From Fratercula arctica (lineage: Eukaryota; Chordata; Aves; Charadriiformes; Alcidae), in contig CANTUZ010000002.1 in the NCBI GenBank assembly GCA_947846985.1, positions 15,014,087-15,078,086 on the forward strand: a stretch of DNA of 64,000 nt, in the 5' to 3' direction. Below the pieces are notes generated by a model. It did not search any database. It saw nothing but the letters and a program-made list of their open reading frames with translations, and had not been told where the DNA came from. Position numbers and translations under genes: made by a program. This document shows, piece by piece, positions 57,366-64,000 of this stretch. The stretch's first letter is position 1. Each line of letters opens with the position of its first letter.

Positions 57366-60239
57366 AACAATGGCAATCAAATTTTTGTTCTGTGATTACT
57401 CCCCAAAACTCATTAAGCGAAAGCATGGGGCAAGATACTACAGATAGAAAAGTGCTGCAGAATCTATCTCACTTTGACAGATAAAATGACCAAATACAGC
57501 GTCATTGTAAGTCTGCTCCAAAGCCATCTTAAGGCGAGAGCTGGATGTGCTGCAGTGTGGCAGATGATGCCTTTGCACTCATGAACATGAGCCACTGCTC
57601 TTTCTGCAGTACTCCCTGGAGCTCCCAGGAGCTGCTGAGAGCACGGCCAATCCAGGCTGTTAGCTGATACCCATCAAGCAGCAGACTGAACTTTTGTGCT
57701 TTTTCCCTCCCCCGGGGAGCATCCTGTGCCCCCACACAAAGAAAGGCAGGAGCCCAAAGGACACAAATAACAAAGCATCCTCATTGACCACAGAAGAGCA
57801 GACAACAACCTCACACAGTGATCACCTCACTTTGATCAGTTTCTTGCACCACTTACAGATGCCTAAAGCCAGTGTGTGTTTCTGACCCCCATCTCTCTTC
57901 ACACTTGCTCAGCAGCACGTGGTTTTGTCCTGCAACGGTCAAGAGGACAACACGTGTTTGCCCACTTTCCCCAGCTTGGGCTTTTGCCTTTATTGATTAT
58001 GATCAGCTGTAAAGCCTGTGAATTCTGGGTGCTCCAGGGGTTTTCTTGACAGCTAACTAAGCCTGAGGCAAACACAGACTCATGCATCTCCAAATAATCC
58101 TACCTGGGTTTCTTCCTCCCCCTTCCACCATGCACTGCATTTAATGGTAATTGCTTATGATAAGGAGATTGTAATTAGGAACATGCACTGGCATAAGTGC
58201 CCAGCATCTCATATGCCAAGCATGTGCCACCAGCGCAGTCAAGCTACCTCCAAAGATTCTTTTAAATTTTTATTATTTTCTTCCAGCAGATAAAGAATCC
58301 CTTCCCCCTGTGCACACATACATTTATGCAGCTTAACTCCACTTTCTTGTGACAGTTGATTCAAATACAGCCCAAGTTACTAATGCTGCACAAACGAAGT
58401 TGTTGGTTCTTTCCCAATAAGCAGGAGAGAAATGTCACAGAAACCAGGGCGCTGAACTTTTAAAATGGCAGTCAAGCAGAGAAATTTAGGGCTGAGCATA
58501 TGCACAGACAGCTAGCCAGTGTCTCATTCCCAGCCCAGTGTTCATCTGTGGGTGAGAGACAGCGTGCTCATCTTCCCCTTGTAATTGCTGTTCGTGCTGC
58601 CTAGACTATTAAAGGATTTCAGAATATATATAATATAAGAATATAAGGAGAAGGTATGTAATTTATAGAGTTTCCTTACAAGCACACACAGCTCCACGTA
58701 GACCCAGAGAAGACAACACTCCTGCGAGAAGGGGAGTTTGGGGTTTGTAAAAGACGGCAGTGGGAATGGTAATTTGAGTCTTATGTTAACACTCTTTCTT
58801 TAAAAGTTGCTTATTCATTCAAGCTATCAACATGTTGACTCATTTCTGTTTGGCTAGAGGTAATAGCTGTACTCTCCCATGCGTTCCAGTTTCGACCAAA
58901 TGAGAGCGCAAGTTAGGATTCTTCGCCCCTGGCTGACAGTCTTACACAGCTGTCAAGACAGCAGAAGGCTTTCTGCAGGTAAATGAGAGATCTGCATTGC
59001 CATGGCACAGTTCCTGCTAATCCTTTTATCTGGTGCTGCCATCAGTGAGACCCACCAAGGAAGAAATACATGCCATGCCCACAATTATACATAGCCTGCT
59101 AATTGAGTTTCCTTGCAAAATAATAAGCTTCTAGGAAAAAAGAAAAAAAAAAAAAAAAGCTTTATGCAACTGACAGAATTAATGCCTCAGCCTATTGGAT
59201 CTCACTGCAAATATAAAGGACAAAACCACTCCATTTTCATATTTTACAGGATTTAGAGAAGAAAAAAAGTCTTTTTCTGAGCTATAGGCATTTGTGTATA
59301 CATTTTTTACAGTTTAGATTGATCTGAAAGGCGTCTACTCCCCTTCATTAAACAAAGATGCAAGCACCGTTTGGAAGACGATGGATTTCACAACAGACTA
59401 TCAGGCAGTTACAATCTTAAAATTTTATCATTCTACCCAACTAAACAGAGCTCAGTAAACACATGTATCTGAGAACCTCAAAGACAGACCATGCATTACC
59501 CAGCCTTTGCCCACCAACCTCTTCCCTGTCATACAGGTCAGCCTAGCCAAGCGTCTAGAAATGCAAAGAAACCTTTTAGCATTGCCCTTAAGATCAAGGG
59601 ACTTGTGATATTTCAAGTCCACAGTATATAGAGAAAGACCCCAGAAAAGTTTCTAGGCAGTACTGCATGGGCTGCGTGGCAAAGGCTGAAATAGCAGGTG
59701 AGCCCACTTCCATGCATAATCATCTTCCCAACTCCATCCCCAGCAGGGAGACATGACAGAAGAGAAGAATTTGCAGTGAAGCTTCAGATTATATGCCGTA
59801 GTAGCCAAGCAGTTGGTTTTCAGATGGCTTTTCATCAGGCATGAGTTTGGATAAATGCTGAAGCAGAACAAATATATGAGGAATACATTTATTATTTCAC
59901 GATGATTACCTTTTTCCTCTAGCAACATTACTTAATTCATCAACCAGTCAGTGTGCTCCAGTAAAATGTTCAAGATAACAGAAAATGCATGCACCTGTTG
60001 AAGGTTATGAAAAGCACCATAGTTTAATTCACTTAGATACAAATCAAAACAGCATGAGAGGTGTGTGACACTTACTCTGAAATAACAGCTGCTGACATCA
60101 AAACAAAAGTTCTCTCCCATCTGCATATAGGATATTTGCTTGAAGCAAATGAAGTGGATTGATCACCTTGCAGCGCAGGGTCTGAGGAGCAGGTTTCATC
60201 TCTTGAAGTACCCTATTGTGGAGAAGGTTGAAGTGCACA
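57366..60239. other. Unique non-coding DNA, no gene; possible regulatory patches
   Basis: Short frames only. 58140-58180 packs TAATTGC, TGATAAG and GTAATTAG motifs of homeodomain and GATA type into about 40 bases. 58800-58990 is of mixed composition with few simple repeats. Either could be a conserved enhancer, but only cross-species comparison could show it. A broken A-tract lies at 59136-59158. Confidence 0.45.
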
Positions 60240-60430
60240 TAGGCATAGATTCACACCACTTAATTTGAGACTCTTAATACCTAAATTAAAAGCCCAATTG
60301 CCCACAATTTTCACTAAGCAAGGAAAATGCCAGAAAGTAATTTTGACCTTATGTTAGCTGATTTCATCTTCTAGAGGTACCTGTGTTCTACCCTAACAAG
60401 ACCTCTAATTTAGGCATCTTGTGTTTGGAA
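60240..60430. repeat. Probable old amniote interspersed repeat relic
   Basis: ATAGGCATAGATTCACACCA, then CTTAATTTGAGACTCTTAAT, ACCTAAATTAAAAGCCCAAT and, further on, CTCTAATTTAGGCATCTTG match the order of boxes (GGC-TAGATTCAC, CTTAATTTAG, CCTAAATTA, AATTTAGGCA) in an old repeat common in reptile genomes. Diverged, ends uncertain, family not named. Confidence 0.35.
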
Positions 60431-60743
60431 AGGCATCGAGCGTCTGGAAACTAAGAGGATTAAACTGGTCTACATTGAACTCATGTTAAATTATTACAAA
60501 ACTTCTCCTTCCAGCATGTCTTTTCTGCTGTGCAGATCAGTAGAGAATGATTTTGTCCACATCATACAACCTTCTGCCTCTGTTTCCCTCAACTTCCAAG
60601 GCATTAACAGTAATTGTCCCTCACCTCAGAGCAGAGCTGTAGTTCTCTGCTTTTCTCTGTGCACTAAGATAACAGTGTCAACCAATACAGCTCTTACAGA
60701 AGGTTGTTTCATCTGGTCAGTCAATACAGGTTTGCCTTCCTTA

Positions 60744-61045
60744 GAAAAAAAAAAAATAAAAAATTTAAAAAAAAAGTCAGTCTTTACCATTATGAGAAGT
60801 AATGTCTAAGGCATGATAAACAGCATTAAATAATAGAAATAACCCTAACGTTGAGGTTGCTCTTCAATTATGAAAGATCGTGACCTTTTCCTGAGATACC
60901 TTTGCAATGGAAGTCTTTGCTGCAGACCTTTGAAATTCAGCAGAAAAAGCCCTTGAGCTAAAAAAGTGCTTTCCCCTTTGTCTTACGAAATTCCATTCGA
61001 TTTTAGCTGCAATCTCAACTGTTAAAAAAATAAAAAAAAAAAAAA
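60744..61045. other. A-rich low-complexity patches flanking non-coding DNA
   Basis: Broken A-tracts occur at about 60744-60775 and 61024-61045. The intervening DNA has a 72-codon minus-strand frame with no recognisable features. No gene called. Confidence 0.5.
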
Positions 61046-61077
61046 CACATTTCCTTTCTTTCCCTTGTATTCCCCAG

Positions 61078-62335
61078 AACATAAGAACAGCTGCTCTAAG
61101 TCAGACTAAAGGTCCATCTAGCTCAGTTTCCTGCCTCTCTGGCAGTGGCCAGTAGCAGATGTTTCGGGAGAGCATATAAAATATAGGGCATACACACAGT
61201 GATATTCCCCTGTAAACCTCCCAGCTTCTGACAGTCAGCAGTTTAGGGACTTCCTGAGCCTAATTTAAAGCCCGCCATTCTGTATATATAATTAGACAGT
61301 ATATTTCCCAAGTGCATTACTTTGCATCTATCAACATGAATTTTGTCTGCCCAGTCATTCAGCGTTATCAGATCATTCTGCAGTTCCTTAGACTCCATTT
61401 TATTTTTTTATGACACCGAACAATTTTGTACCATCGTCGGTCTTTGTCAAGTCACACTTAATCCCTTTCCCGCGCTATTTAGTGATACCTAAAGTGGCAC
61501 GAGTTCTCGAACAAGTCTCTGTGAGACTCAAGCAGTAATCCCATGCCATTCTAAAAAATGACCATTTATGCTTATTCTTAATGTGCTTGATGATTTTCAT
61601 CCCATGATAGCTTTATTTTTTTAAGAAGCTTTAGTAAGGAGTCCTGACAAGGTTTCTTTAGAAATCTTCATACACAGTACCAACTGGGGCAACCCTATCC
61701 ACATGATCCTTTACTCCCTCAAAGAACTCAAATGGATTTGTGAGGGGACAGTTTATTTTTCAAGAGCTGTGGTGGCTCTTTCCCATTGAATCTGTGTGTG
61801 TACTCATTCTTGGTTTTATTATTGTTTACGCACGTTTTCCTAGTATGGAAAACAGACTCAGTGACTCATAACTCTCTGCAATCCATTTTAGATACTGCTG
61901 CCATGTTTGCACTCCTTATTTGAGTTCCTTTAGAGACTGTGGGTGAACGATTATGACAATTTGCTACTACTCTTTGCACTGTTCCATAGTGAAACTTCTC
62001 CTGTTAATACACGATTTTCAGAAATTTCCTCCAAGTCATCCTGCATAAAATTTCTCCCTTGTGTCCTGCTCTTCTCTGTCCTACAGTGAGCAGGTCCCAC
62101 ATGCCTCCACCTGAAGATTTCCCCAGGCAGAATAACGCGGTGACTAGGTTGCGCGCTACAAACTTCTACAATCTCTCTCACTGCCAAAGTTACCACTGGG
62201 GACCAATTTAGGAGCACTAAGCTCTGAAGGATATTTAAAAGCTTTTTAATGTCATTCTGAAATACACACTCTGTGATTTTAAAGTCAATTGCAAATTAAA
62301 CACAACTTTTTCAAATTCTGCCTAATTAGGGGATC
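61078..62335 (-). mobile_element. Second ancient CR1-clade LINE relic, minus strand
   Basis: The plus strand starts with AACATAAGAACAGCTGCTCT and GGTCCATCTAGCTCAGTTTC, the antisense 3' end of a very widespread amniote CR1-clade LINE. It continues in the expected order: GGCAGTGGCCAGTAGCAGAT (61140), GGGACTTCCTGAGCC (61246), AAGTGCATTACTTTGCATCT then ATCAACATGAATTTTGTCTG (61310), CAATTTTGTACCATCGTCGG (61421), TCCACATGATCCTTTACTCC then CTCAAAGAACTCAAATGGAT (61700), TTATTTGAGTTCCTTTAGAG (61917), GAAATTTCCTCCAAGTCATC (62022) and AATTCTGCCTAATTAGG (62315). All ORF2 frames are destroyed by indels and stops. A segment of the 3' UTR is apparently deleted near 61265. Collinearity over 1.2 kb supports the call. 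Confidence 0.82.
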
Positions 62336-62339
62336 AGAA

Positions 62340-63798
62340 ACCAGGGATGTCAGTTCTCTAAGCTACAAATAACGTTCATAAACTAGCAGCTGCGATTTAT
62401 ACCCTTTTCACATTGCAAAATGACTCCAGCCATTTGATTCAAGAAATACCTGCACAACTGTTTGGTGTTCGAAAGCAGCTGGAGGGTAAAAGCAACTTTG
62501 GTTTGAGCACGGTTGGCCTGTTTAATTCTGCTGCCTGATCAGTCTGTAAAGTACTACAAATTCTCTCTTTTTCACTGATACAGCCTCTGGACACTCATAA
62601 TAAGGCATCTGCCAAACGAAAGGACTCCCTTTGGCATTTCTTGCAGGGGACACAGGACTTGAGCGTAATAAATAAAGAGGATTTTTTTTTTTTATTCAGA
62701 CTACTGAGCAGAGGCTCTACCTACAGTCCTCTTTGGCTCCTTCTTTTCTAGACCAAACAACACAGACTTCACTATAACTTTTGAGCTGGTGCTTAATCTT
62801 CACTTTAACATGTTAGCTTTTCAAAACTGAATTCATGCACATGGATGACCCCACAACCAGCACGGGAAAATAAGTTATTATCTAGAACCGCATGTCAGTG
62901 AGTCCCATTAAAATTCTTACTCTATCATTTAATATTTTCAGCTTACTATGTATCTTCATATTGAAAAGCGTGTTTGTATGCAGAAATTGTCTAGGCAAAG
63001 CTGGATGTTTCAGAAAGTCAGCAGAGATATGAAGCAGCTGAAACTCTTGATTTAAGGATCATATGATTATTTTTGGCAACTAAAAAACAAATGAAGCTTT
63101 TTGGCAGAAACAGGGGCAACTGTGACTGGCCTTAACTTTAGAAGAGAAACATCCCTATGTGCCATTTCTCACATATACTACACAATGTATTCGCCTGAGA
63201 AATCTACTAAAATAACTATTGAATTTATGCAGTCTACAAGTTGAAAATAGGAATCAAGCACTTATTTATTAAAGTGTCAGCAAGGTGGATAACCCAGTAC
63301 TTCAGCACTTCCGATCCGTAGGCATACTGAAAACTACATCAGTCCTCAAAACATTGAGGTGTAAGTTTGCAACTAAGGCCTGGGTTTTGCTCAGCTAAAG
63401 CCTCTAACCCAGATCCTCAGTCTTGGATCGCGCCTATCAGATCCAGACTTAGTACAGTAAACACATAGGTAGTTCTGAATTTTTATTCCCCACCAGTGTT
63501 GTTAGGGCATTCAGCGGAAATCTGTAACGTCAGCCTGGTCCTTGTTCTAAATTAGAGAAAACTTCAAAAACCTCTGCCCCTTCACAGCGGAGGATGATAG
63601 CAGTGCTTAGGCATCGATGGGCAAGAGAAGAGATTTTTATTTTTTTTTCCCCTTGAGAAGGATCTGGTCTGCTCTAAGTCCTTAAATTCACCAGAGGGAT
63701 GGGGATGGCTAAAACTGCAGTCTTACATGGAGGTAGGGTTACAAAAGTCTCCATGGATTCTGAAAGACAATTGGTAGCTAATTAACACATAGTAACAA
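62340..63798. other. Unique non-coding DNA, no gene
   Basis: No open frame of note, no recognisable repeat, no RNA gene. Short T-tracts only. Confidence 0.5.

Positions 63799-63843
<45 letters not shown>
63799..63843. repeat. (ATT)n trinucleotide microsatellite
   Basis: About fifteen perfect ATT units. Length and purity suggest a polymorphic locus. Confidence 0.95.
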
Positions 63844-64000
63844 GTTAGCTAGGAGCTATCATTTCTACAACTGCTGGTTGCCTAGGTAAAGATTTCACTA
63901 GCAAGCAAGGCACCAGCTGTACAGTTCGTTTGTCAATGATTCCTTCTGCTCAGAAGCCAGGTTGAAGCTGTTGGGCAATTGGTTGCACTATATTAAAAAA

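Overview
This is vertebrate nuclear DNA and almost certainly avian. It is AT-rich, has no bacterial gene structure and no long uninterrupted coding frame. It carries three CR1 retrotransposon copies with the typical bird CR1 3' end, an 8-bp repeat of the ATTCTATG / ATTCTGTG type. Microsatellites and A-tracts are scattered throughout. I cannot name the species or chromosome. The window reads as a gene desert or the inside of a very large intron, and no complete protein-coding gene can be supported.

Layout. 1-12950 is mostly unique non-coding DNA with two exon-like segments: a signal-peptide-like first exon on the minus strand (4537-4596) and an internal exon-like segment on the plus strand (11770-11944). 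12957-14131 is a 5'-truncated CR1 on the minus strand that still shows reverse-transcriptase motifs. 15494-15560 is an (AAAAT)n array, followed by a pyrimidine-rich then purine-rich block (15700-16620). 22334-22585 holds a protein-like minus-strand frame broken by stop codons, possibly a pseudogene remnant. 32786-33120 is the most CpG-rich stretch. 39040-41510 contains a very old, heavily decayed antisense CR1-clade LINE in two blocks. 41961-42726 is a large TTTC/TTCC polypyrimidine tract with an internal duplicated unit of about 185-191 bp. 44636-45002 and 57053-57365 are short plus-strand CR1 3' fragments. 52748-52895 is a 74-bp tandem duplication. 61078-62335 is a second old CR1-clade LINE relic, also antisense. 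63799-63843 is an (ATT)n microsatellite.

Between these lie several short palindromic repeat relics sharing a CATTGA-n-TCAATGG core (about 3480, 6270, 16760, 34140, 46330) and two longer stretches resembling other old amniote repeats (34760-35500, 60240-60430). The many 60-185 codon open frames fit chance expectation for 64 kb of AT-rich DNA, or are created by low-complexity tracts or repeats. All family assignments come from reading the sequence against remembered consensus features, with no database search.

I found no convincing new biological system. The best leads are the two exon-like segments with good splice signals, the broken helical reading frame at 22.3-22.6 kb, the hairpin at 37.7 kb, and the two ancient LINE relics.
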